From assembly GCA_031283395.1 (NCBI GenBank), contig JAITBV010000017.1, forward strand, positions 1-7,094: a stretch of 7,094 bases of DNA, in the 5' to 3' direction. The position numbers and the translations under genes are program-made. Of the stretch, positions 1-6,607 are shown in pieces (position 1 is the stretch's first letter; each line of letters opens with the position of its first letter). The notes under the pieces were generated by a model. That model made no database searches. It was given only the letters and a program-made list of their open reading frames with translations, and was not told where the DNA came from. This DNA is from Candidatus Adiutrix sp. Its GTDB lineage: Bacteria > Desulfobacterota > Desulfarculia > Adiutricales > Adiutricaceae.

Positions 1-1
1 C

Positions 2-1714
2 CTGGAGTTTCTGGCCGAATTCGGCCTGGGCCCGGCCGTGGGACTCAAGGCCCTCCGCCGCCTGGGCGAGGAGGCTGAACGCCTCATCCGGGAAGACCCC
101 TACCGCCTGGCCTACGAGACAGAAGGGGTGGGCTTTGCCACGGCTGCCAAGGTGGCCCGCCGCCTGGGCCTGACCGTAGCCGACCCCCGGCGTCTGGCGG
201 CCGGGCTTCTCTTTGCCCTGAATCAGTTCGCCGATGAAGGCCATGTCTATACCCCGGAACGGGAACTTCTGGCCGCCGGGGCCGAACTGCTCCCGGAAGC
301 CGAGCTGGCGGCCTTGAAGGAGGCCCTGGCCCGCCTTCTGCTGGCCGGCCAGATCCAGGGCCGGCCCCAGGACGAGCCCGGCGGGGTGGATTTTTATCCT
401 CCCCGCCTCCTCCGGGCCGAAGACTGGGTGGCCCGCGACCTTCTGGCCATTCTGCGCACTCCGCCCACGGTCGAGGTGCCCCGCCAGCCCCAGGCCCTGG
501 CTTGGGCGGAAAAAGCCCTGGGCCTTAACCTTTCCGAAAGCCAGCGCCAGGCCGCGCTTCTGGCCCTCTCCCAAAAAATACTGGTCATAACCGGCGGTCC
601 CGGCACGGGCAAAACCACCCTCACCCGGGCCATTACGGCCATTTTCGGGGCCCTTAAGGCCAGGCAGGCCCTGGTGGCCCCCACGGGCCGGGCCGCCAGG
701 CGCCTGGCCGAGGCCACCGGGCGGGAGGCCAAGACAGTGCACCGCCTCTTGGAATACGCTCCCCAGGCCGGTTTTCAGCGCCATCCCGAACGCAAGCTGG
801 AACTGGACCTATTGCTGGTGGACGAGGCCTCGATGGTGGACCTGCCGCTCATGAACCACCTGACCGGGGCCCTGCCTCCAACGGCCCGCCTTATCCTGGT
901 GGGCGACCGGGACCAGTTGCCCTCGGTGGGTCCGGGCCGGGTGCTGGCCGACCTGATCGATTCCGGAGCCGTGGCCGTGGCCCGGCTCACGGAAGTTCAC
1001 CGCCAGGCCGAGGGCAGCCATATTGTCCTGGCCGCCCATCAGGTCTTGCGGGGCCAGGTGCCGGAAAGCAGCCCGGACCAGGAAAAAGGCGATTTTTACT
1101 TTCTGGAGGAAAGGGAGCCGGGCCGGATTTTGCCCCGCCTCCTCAGCCTGGTCACCCGGACCTTGCCAGCCAGGCGCGGCTTTGACCCGCTGGAGGACAT
1201 ACAGGTGCTGACGCCCATGCACGGCCGGGATCTGGGCACCGAGCACCTGAACCAGGTCTTGAGCGAGACCCTCAACCCCCAGGCCGGGCCGGGCCTTACC
1301 CGCTTCGGCCGCCGCTTCCGGCCGGGCGACCGGGTCATGCAACTTAAGAACAATTACAACCGGGAGGTCTTCAACGGCGACGGGGGCCGGGTGGAGAGGA
1401 TAGACCCGGAGACCCGGGAGATGACCGTTAATTTCGAGGGCCGGCCCGTGGTCTATGATTTTTCGGAGCTTGACGAATTGACCCTGGCCTATGCCATAAC
1501 CATTCATAAGGCCCAGGGTTCGGAATTTCCGGCCGTGGTCATCCCCCTGACCTCCAGCCACCATATAATGCTGCGTCGCAACCTTCTTTACACCGGCCTA
1601 ACCCGCGGCCGCCGGCTGGTGGTGCTCATAGGCTCCGCCCGGGCCCTTTCGGCGGCGGTGGCCGACAACCGGGAACTGGTGAGGCGGTCGCACCTGGCCC
1701 GGAAACTAGGATAG
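2..1714 (+). CDS. recD2: RecD2-type ATP-dependent DNA helicase, 5' end outside the window
   Basis: This is an SF1B 5'->3' DNA helicase of the stand-alone RecD2 family, which acts in DNA repair and replication-fork maintenance without RecBC. The frame is open from base 2. About 570 codons are visible, against a usual ~720-740, so roughly 150 N-terminal residues are missing; the GTG at 38 is internal, not the true start. The order is typical: helix-hairpin-helix segments at about 20-180 (DPYRLAYETEGVGF), Walker A GGPGTGKT at 593-616, Walker B DEAS at 821-832, then GDRDQLPSVGPG at about 900-940 and LTEVHRQ at about 985-1005. Next come an SH3-like insert at about 1312-1470, the ITIHKAQGSEF motif at about 1496-1530 and YTGLTRGRR at about 1588-1615. 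It ends with TAG at 1712-1714. No convincing hairpin terminator follows. All helicase motifs look intact. The identification is firm; the role in this organism is inferred from the family. Confidence 0.95.
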   Translation: MEFLAEFGLGPAVGLKALRRLGEEAERLIREDPYRLAYETEGVGFATAAKVARRLGLTVADPRRLAAGLLFALNQFADEGHVYTPERELLAAGAELLPEAELAALKEALARLLLAGQIQGRPQDEPGGVDFYPPRLLRAEDWVARDLLAILRTPPTVEVPRQPQALAWAEKALGLNLSESQRQAALLALSQKILVITGGPGTGKTTLTRAITAIFGALKARQALVAPTGRAARRLAEATGREAKTVHRLLEYAPQAGFQRHPERKLELDLLLVDEASMVDLPLMNHLTGALPPTARLILVGDRDQLPSVGPGRVLADLIDSGAVAVARLTEVHRQAEGSHIVLAAHQVLRGQVPESSPDQEKGDFYFLEEREPGRILPRLLSLVTRTLPARRGFDPLEDIQVLTPMHGRDLGTEHLNQVLSETLNPQAGPGLTRFGRRFRPGDRVMQLKNNYNREVFNGDGGRVERIDPETREMTVNFEGRPVVYDFSELDELTLAYAITIHKAQGSEFPAVVIPLTSSHHIMLRRNLLYTGLTRGRRLVVLIGSARALSAAVADNRELVRRSHLARKLG

Positions 1715-1859
1715 CCTTAAGGATTCGGCCTCGGCGTGACGGCCAGCCCGGTTTCATATAGTATGGAGACGCGAAAGTCCCCGGTTTTCATTTTTATTTT
1801 TGATAATTTTTTGAGGTTGGGTTATACTCTTTGCAGAAGATACAAGGAGCGTGGCGAGC
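1715..1859 (+). other. intergenic region between recD2 and the ParA gene
   Basis: This 145-bp spacer changes from GC-rich sequence to an AT-rich half. It carries the ParA promoter and a ribosome binding site AAGGAG at 1844-1849. That site is 10 nt from the ATG at 1860 but only 1 nt from the GTG at 1851, so the ATG is the preferred start. No RNA gene or clear intrinsic terminator for recD2 was found. Confidence 0.6.
1785..1828 (+). promoter_or_regulatory. sigma70-type promoter of the ParA gene
   Basis: A -35 hexamer TTGATA lies at 1800-1805 and a -10 hexamer TATACT at 1823-1828, with the ideal 17-bp spacer. A T-rich tract at 1785-1800 lies directly upstream and could act as an UP element. Transcription would start near 1835, giving a leader of about 25 nt before the ATG at 1860. 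The fit is much closer to consensus than anything else seen in the window. It is a sequence match only and no operator was recognised. Confidence 0.7.
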
Positions 1860-2729
1860 ATGGCCGGCGGCACACATGCGACCAAAGTTATATCCATACT
1901 AAATCTCAAAGGGGGAGTGGCCAAGACCACCCTGACGGTCGCCCTGGCGGATGCGCTCGTCAATAGAGGTCAAAAAGTCCTGGTGGTGGATCTTGACCCG
2001 CAGTGCGACACCTCTGTTATGCTGGTCGGGCATGAGAGATGGAAGGAAATGGCTGATGCGGGCCAGACCTTGAAGACTTTTTTTGCCTCCGTTCCCAAGC
2101 TTAAGTCAATGTCGTTTCCCCTGGGAGCCATACGAAAAGACGGAGTGTCAAATATAAAGTCAACTTCAGGCCGATTAATCAACACCATGTCTTTGCTGGC
2201 TTCGGATACCGCCTTGGCCGACATTCAAGATGGCGCCATGCCGGCGGGGTTTTCATATGAAGCCTTGAAACATCTATTGGCCCCGTTACGCGCGGCCCAT
2301 GAGTTCTCGCATATCCTGATTGACTGCCCGCCGAACTTCGGCCTTTTTACCCGCAACGCCTTGCACGCCTCGGATTCATACATCATTCCGGCCATCCCGG
2401 ATTATCTTTCCATGCTGTTGGGCGTGCAGCGGACATTCGATAAAGTTAAGAACCACTTTATTGTTGATCATAAAGGGTGCCCGAAGCTGCTCGGGATCGT
2501 GACCACAAAATATCAGGCCGATGTCCCGCTTTTCGTGACTATTTTGGAAGAGATGCATAAACGCGAAACATTATCTAAATATTTGAAAGAGCCGGCCCTG
2601 CCTCAAACCGCCAACTTGGCCCAGGCCGCCATGTACACCTCGAATGCGGTCACGTTTATTAATAAGTACCCCCAGCCGCTGGCCTCGAGCCTCAATGCCC
2701 TGGTTGATAATCTGGGCTTGTTGCAATAA
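1860..2729 (+). CDS. ParA/Soj-family ATPase, orphan (no parB beside it)
   Basis: This is a 289-residue P-loop ATPase of the ParA/MinD class, whose members position DNA or protein cargo by ATP-dependent dimerisation on the nucleoid. Seen: a deviant Walker A KGGVAKTT at residues 17-24 with the signature lysine K17 and catalytic-loop K22, switch I VVDLDPQ at 42-48, and Walker B ILIDCPP at 152-158 followed by RNAL. The loop has Ala where most chromosomal Soj proteins have Gly (KGGVGKTT). Residues ~85-125 hold a segment I could not match to a known domain. It is longer than typical Soj (~255) and lacks an N-terminal helix-turn-helix. ATG 1860 is chosen over GTG 1851 by Shine-Dalgarno spacing. The gene has its own promoter and converges with rsmG. 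Sampled lines are only about 37-57% GC against 75-85% in neighbouring genes, which suggests horizontal acquisition. The ParA family call is firm. Its cargo is unknown; plasmid-, phage- or island-type partitioning is inferred. Confidence 0.88.
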   Translation: MAGGTHATKVISILNLKGGVAKTTLTVALADALVNRGQKVLVVDLDPQCDTSVMLVGHERWKEMADAGQTLKTFFASVPKLKSMSFPLGAIRKDGVSNIKSTSGRLINTMSLLASDTALADIQDGAMPAGFSYEALKHLLAPLRAAHEFSHILIDCPPNFGLFTRNALHASDSYIIPAIPDYLSMLLGVQRTFDKVKNHFIVDHKGCPKLLGIVTTKYQADVPLFVTILEEMHKRETLSKYLKEPALPQTANLAQAAMYTSNAVTFINKYPQPLASSLNALVDNLGLLQ

Positions 2730-2752
2730 AAGAACTCCCCCCCGGTCCCTCC

Positions 2753-2768
2753 TGTTTCACGTGAAACA
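2753..2768. promoter_or_regulatory. parS centromere site 1 (ParB binding palindrome)
   Basis: TGTTTCACGTGAAACA is a perfect 16-bp palindrome that matches the widely conserved bacterial parS consensus bound by chromosomal ParB/Spo0J. It lies 23 bp after the ParA stop and 14 bp after the rsmG stop, between the two converging genes. An identical copy, including one flanking base on each side, is at 3444-3459. ParB binding here is inferred from the motif. Confidence 0.9.
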
Positions 2769-2779
2769 TCTTAGCCCCA

Positions 2780-2799
2780 TGTTCACCTTTTGGTGAACA
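2780..2799. repeat. perfect hairpin at the 3' end of rsmG
   Basis: Arms TGTTCACC (2780-2787) and GGTGAACA (2792-2799) form an 8-bp stem around a TTTT loop. The structure spans the last rsmG codons and its stop. On the rsmG strand no U-run follows, so it is not a standard intrinsic terminator. Each arm resembles a parS half-site with one T missing, but the 4-base centre makes ParB binding unlikely. Confidence 0.5.
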
Positions 2800-3434
2800 G
2801 CAAGAGGATCCGCCTGGCCTCCACCAGGGGCAGGGTCAGGTCCAGCCGGCGGTCCAGTTCTAGGCCCCAGGCGGCCAGGGCCGCGCTCCCCGCCTGTAGT
2901 TCCTGTTCGCCCTTGGGGCCTTTGAAAGCCAGAAGCCGGCCTCCGGGGCTAAGGCGGGGGCCGGCCAGGGCCGCCAAGCGGCCGAGGCCGGCCAGGCCCC
3001 GGGCCGTGATAAGGTCGTAGAAACGGCTTTGAGGGTTGACTCCCGGTTTCAGATAATCCGCGAAAACCTGTATATGATCCAGGCCCAGGGCGGTCTGGAC
3101 TTCCCGCAAAAAGCCGGCCTTCTTGCCCGTGGCCTCGGCCAGGCTCCAGTGCCAGCCGGGGCGGGCCAGGGCCAGGGGCAGGGCCGGGAGGCCCCCCCCC
3201 CGAGCCCCGGGCCAGAGCCCGGCCCGTGGCCGGCCAATCTGGCCACAGAAGGGGGGTCAGGCTGTCCACCAGGTGGACCACCACTTGGACGGGGCGGGTC
3301 TGGCGGGCGCTGATGAGGTTGACCTTCTCGTTCCGGGCCAGGAGAAGTCCGAAATAGGCCAGGAGGCGATCCCTGACCTCGGGGTCCAGCCGCAGGCCCA
3401 GAGCGTCCAGGGCGGTGTCCAGGGCGGCCCGCAT
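2783..3434 (-). pseudogene. rsmG: 16S rRNA (guanine-527-N7)-methyltransferase RsmG, frameshifted
   Basis: RsmG (GidB) uses SAM to methylate N7 of G527 in 16S rRNA. The 5' part, from ATG 3434, reads a typical N-terminus (AYFGLLLARNEKVNLIS, then HLVDSL) up to GSGGG at residues 77-81. The frame then runs into proline/glycine-rich nonsense. The 3' part, in another frame, continues LPALPLALARPG, EATGKKAGFLREVQ and LITARGLAGL to the TGA at 2783-2785. The break is at ten G's (plus-strand C run at 3192-3201) in the SAM-binding loop. With nine G's the protein reads GSGGGLPALPLA and totals 216 residues, a normal RsmG length. Even when repaired, the usual Asp two residues before the loop (DxGSG) is Ala (ARGSG). 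A possible ribosome site AGGGG at 3444-3440 sits 5 nt from the ATG and touches parS site 2. The family call is firm. Whether the frameshift is real cannot be decided from one sequence. Confidence 0.88.
3192..3201 (-). repeat. rsmG: homopolymer run G10 (minus strand) causing the rsmG frameshift
   Basis: Ten consecutive C's on the plus strand read as G10 within the glycine-loop codons of rsmG. Nine would keep the frame open from 3434 to 2783. A run this long is prone to replication slippage and also to sequencing error. Confidence 0.85.
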
Positions 3435-3443
3435 CAAAGCCCC

Positions 3444-3459
3444 TGTTTCACGTGAAACA
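3444..3459. promoter_or_regulatory. parS centromere site 2 (ParB binding palindrome)
   Basis: This is a second perfect TGTTTCACGTGAAACA palindrome, 691 bp from site 1. It lies in the 37-bp gap between the methyltransferase stop at 3472 and the rsmG start at 3434. It abuts the putative rsmG ribosome binding site, so ParB bound here could hinder expression of rsmG. The site identity is a strong motif match; the regulatory effect is inferred. Confidence 0.9.
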
Positions 3460-3461
3460 TT

Positions 3462-3481
3462 TTATATCCAATTATATCCAA
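3462..3481. repeat. 10-bp perfect tandem direct repeat next to parS site 2
   Basis: TTATATCCAA occurs twice back to back (3462-3471 and 3472-3481). One copy holds the last codons and TAA stop of the methyltransferase gene. On the minus strand it creates TATAAT at 3476-3471, a possible -10 element for rsmG, but no good -35 lies at the right distance. Confidence 0.6.
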
Positions 3482-3939
3482 CGCCGGACCTGCCGCTTAT
3501 AGTTCAGGTATTGGCCGTCGAAAAGCCTTTCCAGGGCCCGTTCCTCCGGGATTATCTGAAAACGGTTCATATACAGGATAAAGGCCGGCCAGGGCGCCAG
3601 GGCCAGCCCGTCATTCAAGAAGAGGCCCCAGGCGGTCAAGGCCAACAGCCAGGCCAGATAGATGGGGTTGCGGGAAAAACGGTAAAGCCCGTCCGCGACC
3701 AGCCTGGTCGTTTGGGACGGGTCTCCCGGCCGCCAGGTCGTCCCGGCTTTTACCAACTGCCGGCCGCTGTGGAGAAATATAGCCAAGGCTATAGCAAAAA
3801 AGACCGCAAAAGCGACAGAGCGGCCGGGTAATGGCCAGCCCAGCGGCGCCAGACCCCAGGCCCCCAGGGCGCCCATAATCGCGGCGGTCAGGAAGGACAG
3901 GATTGGCGGCGGTATCTTCAGTTCCAGAAATGACAGCAT
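3472..3939 (-). CDS. isoprenylcysteine carboxyl methyltransferase (ICMT/Ste14-like) family membrane protein
   Basis: This is a 155-residue integral membrane protein of the ICMT/PEMT-like SAM-dependent methyltransferase family. Four hydrophobic segments are apparent at about residues 12-30, 42-58, 94-108 and 110-126. The family signature is clear: LVADGLYRFSRNPIY at 80-94 (GLY-x6-NPIY type) and EERALERLFDGQYLNYKRQV at 132-151, ending VRRW. Bacterial members seldom methylate prenylated proteins, and substrates proposed for them include lipids and small molecules, so the substrate here is unknown. The start ATG 3939 has AAAGGG about 6 nt upstream, and it begins 10 bp after the polyferredoxin stop, so the two are probably co-transcribed. 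Its stop lies within a tandem repeat beside parS site 2. The family call is confident; the reaction is not. Confidence 0.85.
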   Translation of the reverse strand: MLSFLELKIPPPILSFLTAAIMGALGAWGLAPLGWPLPGRSVAFAVFFAIALAIFLHSGRQLVKAGTTWRPGDPSQTTRLVADGLYRFSRNPIYLAWLLALTAWGLFLNDGLALAPWPAFILYMNRFQIIPEERALERLFDGQYLNYKRQVRRWI

Positions 3940-3949
3940 TAGCAGCCCT

Positions 3950-5671
3950 TTATTCCGTAAACCCTGGGGGCGGGGCGCCTTCCAGGTTAGCCGGGGGCGG
4001 TTCAGAGGTCTTTTGGGGGTCCAGGTCCAGTCCGGCGGTCAGGCCGGCCTGGATATGGGAGGAGTCCGGGGCCAGGCGCAGGGCGTTCAGGGGCTGGACA
4101 GTTATGGCCGAGACGCGCACCGGGCAATGCAGTTCGCAGTAGCCGCAGCCGAAACATTTGGCGGCCGCGACCCGGGGCACAGGGGCGATAGCCCCGGGGG
4201 TCCGGACCAGTTCTATGGCTCCGTAGGGGCAGACCTCCTGGCAGACCACGCAGCTTTTGTCTTCGGCCCAGGCCAGGCAGCGGTTGTTGTGGACCACGGC
4301 CCCTCCTATCTTGGCCCAGCGCTTTTCAGGAAGCGGGAGGGGGGTGATGGCCCGGGTGGGGCATACTTGGCCGCAGAGGTTGCAGTCCGGCTCGCAGGGG
4401 CCGCGCCGTGGCCTTAGGACCGGGCTGAACACGCCTTCCGGCCCGGCGGCCAGCCAAGCCGGTTGCAGGCCGTTGGTGGGGCAGACCCGCATGCACAGGC
4501 CGCAACGCAGGCAGCGGGCCAGAAAATCGGCTTCGGGCAGGGCTCCGGGCGGGCGCAAGCAATCTTCAGACCAGATGGTCCGCTCGTCAGGGCCCAAGAG
4601 GCCGGCCAGGCCCGAGCGCTGCAAGCCGGCCAGGCCCAGTCCGCCCAGGCCGGCGGCCAGAAAAGCCCGCCGGGCCAGGGCTTCGCCCTGGGCCAATGTT
4701 CGATGGCCTGCGAAATTGAGCGAACTACCAAGCCGAGGCCCTGAGTCGGGCCGGGCGATTGTTTCCCCATCCAAGACAGCGGCGCCCTTTTTTTTAAGGC
4801 TGAAAGTCGTGCCGCGGGCGGGGCAGAGGTCTACGCAGGTCTGGCAGGTCAGGCATTCGGCGGGCCAGGTCTGGTTGCCCGGGGATTGGATGGCCGGGCA
4901 AGTTTGGGCGCATTTTTCGCATTGGACACAGGCCGACACCCGCCGGTGCCACAGGGGGAGCCGGGAAAAAAGCCCCAGGAGGGCCCCGGCCGGGCAGAAA
5001 AAACGGCACCAGAAGCGCGGCCTGACCCGTTCCAGCCAGAACAGGAGGCCGAAGAACCCGGCCAGAAAATACATGGAGGCGAAACGCCGGGGAGCGATGG
5101 ATAGATAGCTTAAGCCCGGCCAGTCCAGGCTGTCCAGGAGGGGACGGCCCAGGTTCAGGATATCATGCCCGCCCAAGAGGGCCAGGGGGTGGAGCAAAAG
5201 GCCGTAAAAACGGGTGACCAGGGGGATGGGCGCGGCCCAGTAGGCCAGGTTCACCCCGGCCAGGGCGGCGGCCAGGAAGCCTGCCAGGAGCAGATATTTG
5301 GTTTGGCGCAAGGCCCCGCCGGGCGGGCCGAGGGGCCTGCGGCTGCCTCCGGCCTGGCGGTCCATAAGGGCGGAAGCCGCGTCCAGGGTCGCGCCCAAGG
5401 GGCAGAGCCAGCCGCAGAACAGGCGGCCGGCGAAGAGGGTCAGGCCCAGGAGGGCCAGGGCGGGCCAGAGGGCGGCTATCCATTGCCGGCCGGCCAGGAC
5501 AGTGGCGGACACGGCCAGGGGATCGAGGCGCAGGAAGATATCCGGCGGGATAGCGGTCCCGGCCAGGGAAGCGGCCCGGAAGAGCAGCCAGAGAAACAGC
5601 CCCAGGCTCCCGGCCTGGACCAGGCCGCGAAACCGCCGCCTGGAGGCCTGTTTGGCGGAAGGGCCGGCCAT
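3950..5671 (-). CDS. membrane-bound polyferredoxin, NapH-NapG-like fusion with six [4Fe-4S] sites
   Basis: This 573-residue protein joins a NapH-like membrane half to a NapG-like ferredoxin half. Likely membrane helices are at about 16-36, 65-83, 125-147 and 198-214. NapH-type motifs FCGWLCP (C86, C90) and WCRFFCP (C222, C226) follow helices 2 and 4. Two ferredoxin motifs follow at C248/251/254/258 and C273/276/279/283. RRAFLAAGLGGLGLAGL at 334-350 resembles a Tat signal but is internal. Four further cluster motifs follow: C387/390/393/397, C426/430/433/437, C465/474/477/481 and C506/509/512/516. The tail is proline-rich. By analogy with NapH/NapG it should move electrons from the quinone pool or cytoplasm to an exported partner. 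No periplasmic nitrate reductase gene is in the window, so the acceptor is unknown. ATG 5671 lies 6 bp after the DUF362 stop, with AAGG overlapping that stop, so the two genes are probably translationally coupled. Confidence 0.88.
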   Translation of the reverse strand: MAGPSAKQASRRRFRGLVQAGSLGLFLWLLFRAASLAGTAIPPDIFLRLDPLAVSATVLAGRQWIAALWPALALLGLTLFAGRLFCGWLCPLGATLDAASALMDRQAGGSRRPLGPPGGALRQTKYLLLAGFLAAALAGVNLAYWAAPIPLVTRFYGLLLHPLALLGGHDILNLGRPLLDSLDWPGLSYLSIAPRRFASMYFLAGFFGLLFWLERVRPRFWCRFFCPAGALLGLFSRLPLWHRRVSACVQCEKCAQTCPAIQSPGNQTWPAECLTCQTCVDLCPARGTTFSLKKKGAAVLDGETIARPDSGPRLGSSLNFAGHRTLAQGEALARRAFLAAGLGGLGLAGLQRSGLAGLLGPDERTIWSEDCLRPPGALPEADFLARCLRCGLCMRVCPTNGLQPAWLAAGPEGVFSPVLRPRRGPCEPDCNLCGQVCPTRAITPLPLPEKRWAKIGGAVVHNNRCLAWAEDKSCVVCQEVCPYGAIELVRTPGAIAPVPRVAAAKCFGCGYCELHCPVRVSAITVQPLNALRLAPDSSHIQAGLTAGLDLDPQKTSEPPPANLEGAPPPGFTE

Positions 5672-5677
5672 GGCGCC

Positions 5678-6595
5678 TTAGACTGCTATTCGTTGAGTGA
5701 CCAGGTTGTCGATATCCAGGCGGCCCAGGCCGCGTTCATGGGCCTGTTGGATATGCTTGACCTGGGAGGGAGCGAATTTCCGGCCATACCATTCATAAGA
5801 GGCCACGGCCGTGGCATCGGCGGCCACCGGGTCCGCGGAGGCGATGACTTCACCCGGCCTGATAACCAGGCCCGGCCCTCCCGGGCCGCCCGAGGTGAGC
5901 ACCCGGGTGGCGTCGATGATGGCCAGGTGGGGCTTGATGAAGGTGTTCAGATCCGCGATCGAGCCGTCCAGGCTGTACCTGGAATGCATGATATGCCGGG
6001 AGAGGATAAGGCCCATCTGTCCTTTGAGGGACAGGCTCACCCCGGCCGAGCCGTGGCTCTTGGCCACGGGCACGGCGATGAGCACATCCGCCTCCAGGAC
6101 ATCGCGCATAAAGGCGTTGGTTTTCATTTCCAGGGCCTTGGGCAGGTTGGCGTCCTGGTAGAAGGAGGCGTCCATGAGGTGGCGGCAGATGCCTTCCTCC
6201 ACGCTGCCAACAGCCTCCAGGATGCCGGAATTTTTCAGAGAGTTTTCCGCGTTTTGCAGGGAGTGGTCCAGGACGCGCACTCGCGAGGCCCCGGCTTCCT
6301 TGCACATTATCAAGACTTCGCGCACCACTTCCGGGTGCGTGGTGGTGCCGCTGTCAACGCCTTGGGCGAAGCTCATGTTGGGCTTGATGACCACCTTCTG
6401 GCCCGGCTTGACAAAGCGGCCCATACCGCCCAGGAGCCCCACGGCCGCCCGCGCGGCCGGGCCCGGCGCGCCTTTGACCACGGCCACATCCGGGGGGCCG
6501 GCGGCCAGGGCCTTGGCGGCCGGCCCGAACAGTTGATGGCCGGCCAGGCCGGCCAGGCCGCCGAGCTTCAGTTTCAGAAAAGTACGCCTGTCCAT
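5678..6595 (-). CDS. Tat-exported DUF362 domain protein
   Basis: This is a 305-residue DUF362-family protein. It opens with a twin-arginine signal, MDRRTFLKLKLGGLAGLAG, with a plausible cleavage site after AKALA at about residue 31, so the mature protein should be periplasmic. Conserved-looking blocks are VVIKPNMSF at 68-76, TTTHPEVVREV at 84-94, AVPVAKSHGSAGVSLSLKG at 174-192 and a C-terminal SADPVAADATAV at 253-264. No ferredoxin cysteine motif is present; its few cysteines (98, 137) are isolated. DUF362 proteins often occur beside or fused to ferredoxin domains, and their biochemical activity is largely undefined. Here the next gene, 6 bp downstream, is the polyferredoxin, which suggests a shared redox complex. 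The start ATG 6595 has a strong AAAGGAG at 6608-6602, 6 nt away. The family call is firm; function is unknown. Confidence 0.88.
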   Translation of the reverse strand: MDRRTFLKLKLGGLAGLAGHQLFGPAAKALAAGPPDVAVVKGAPGPAARAAVGLLGGMGRFVKPGQKVVIKPNMSFAQGVDSGTTTHPEVVREVLIMCKEAGASRVRVLDHSLQNAENSLKNSGILEAVGSVEEGICRHLMDASFYQDANLPKALEMKTNAFMRDVLEADVLIAVPVAKSHGSAGVSLSLKGQMGLILSRHIMHSRYSLDGSIADLNTFIKPHLAIIDATRVLTSGGPGGPGLVIRPGEVIASADPVAADATAVASYEWYGRKFAPSQVKHIQQAHERGLGRLDIDNLVTQRIAV

Positions 6596-6607
6596 GCGGG
6601 ACTCCTT

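Noticed and set aside
809..1564. 251-codon open frame opposite recD2, and similar long antisense frames in the polyferredoxin region
   Set aside because: These are shadow frames expected at high GC. They show no recognisable domain and overlap intact conserved genes.
1715..1790. Possible intrinsic terminator after recD2
   Set aside because: Only 4-bp stems were found, and the T-rich tract further on fits better as promoter-upstream sequence.
2949..3431. Long open frame on the minus strand extending past the rsmG break with a proline/glycine-rich C-terminus
   Set aside because: The sequence after position 3192 in this frame is low-complexity translation of the wrong rsmG frame. The true RsmG residues continue in the shifted frame.
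3121..6600. Very frequent GGCCAGG (CCTGGCC on the coding strand), which could suggest an uptake or signal motif
   Set aside because: Most copies I looked at are explained by Leu-Ala or Ala-Gly codons in GC-biased genes. No positional or intergenic enrichment was seen by eye; a genome-wide Markov-corrected count would settle it.
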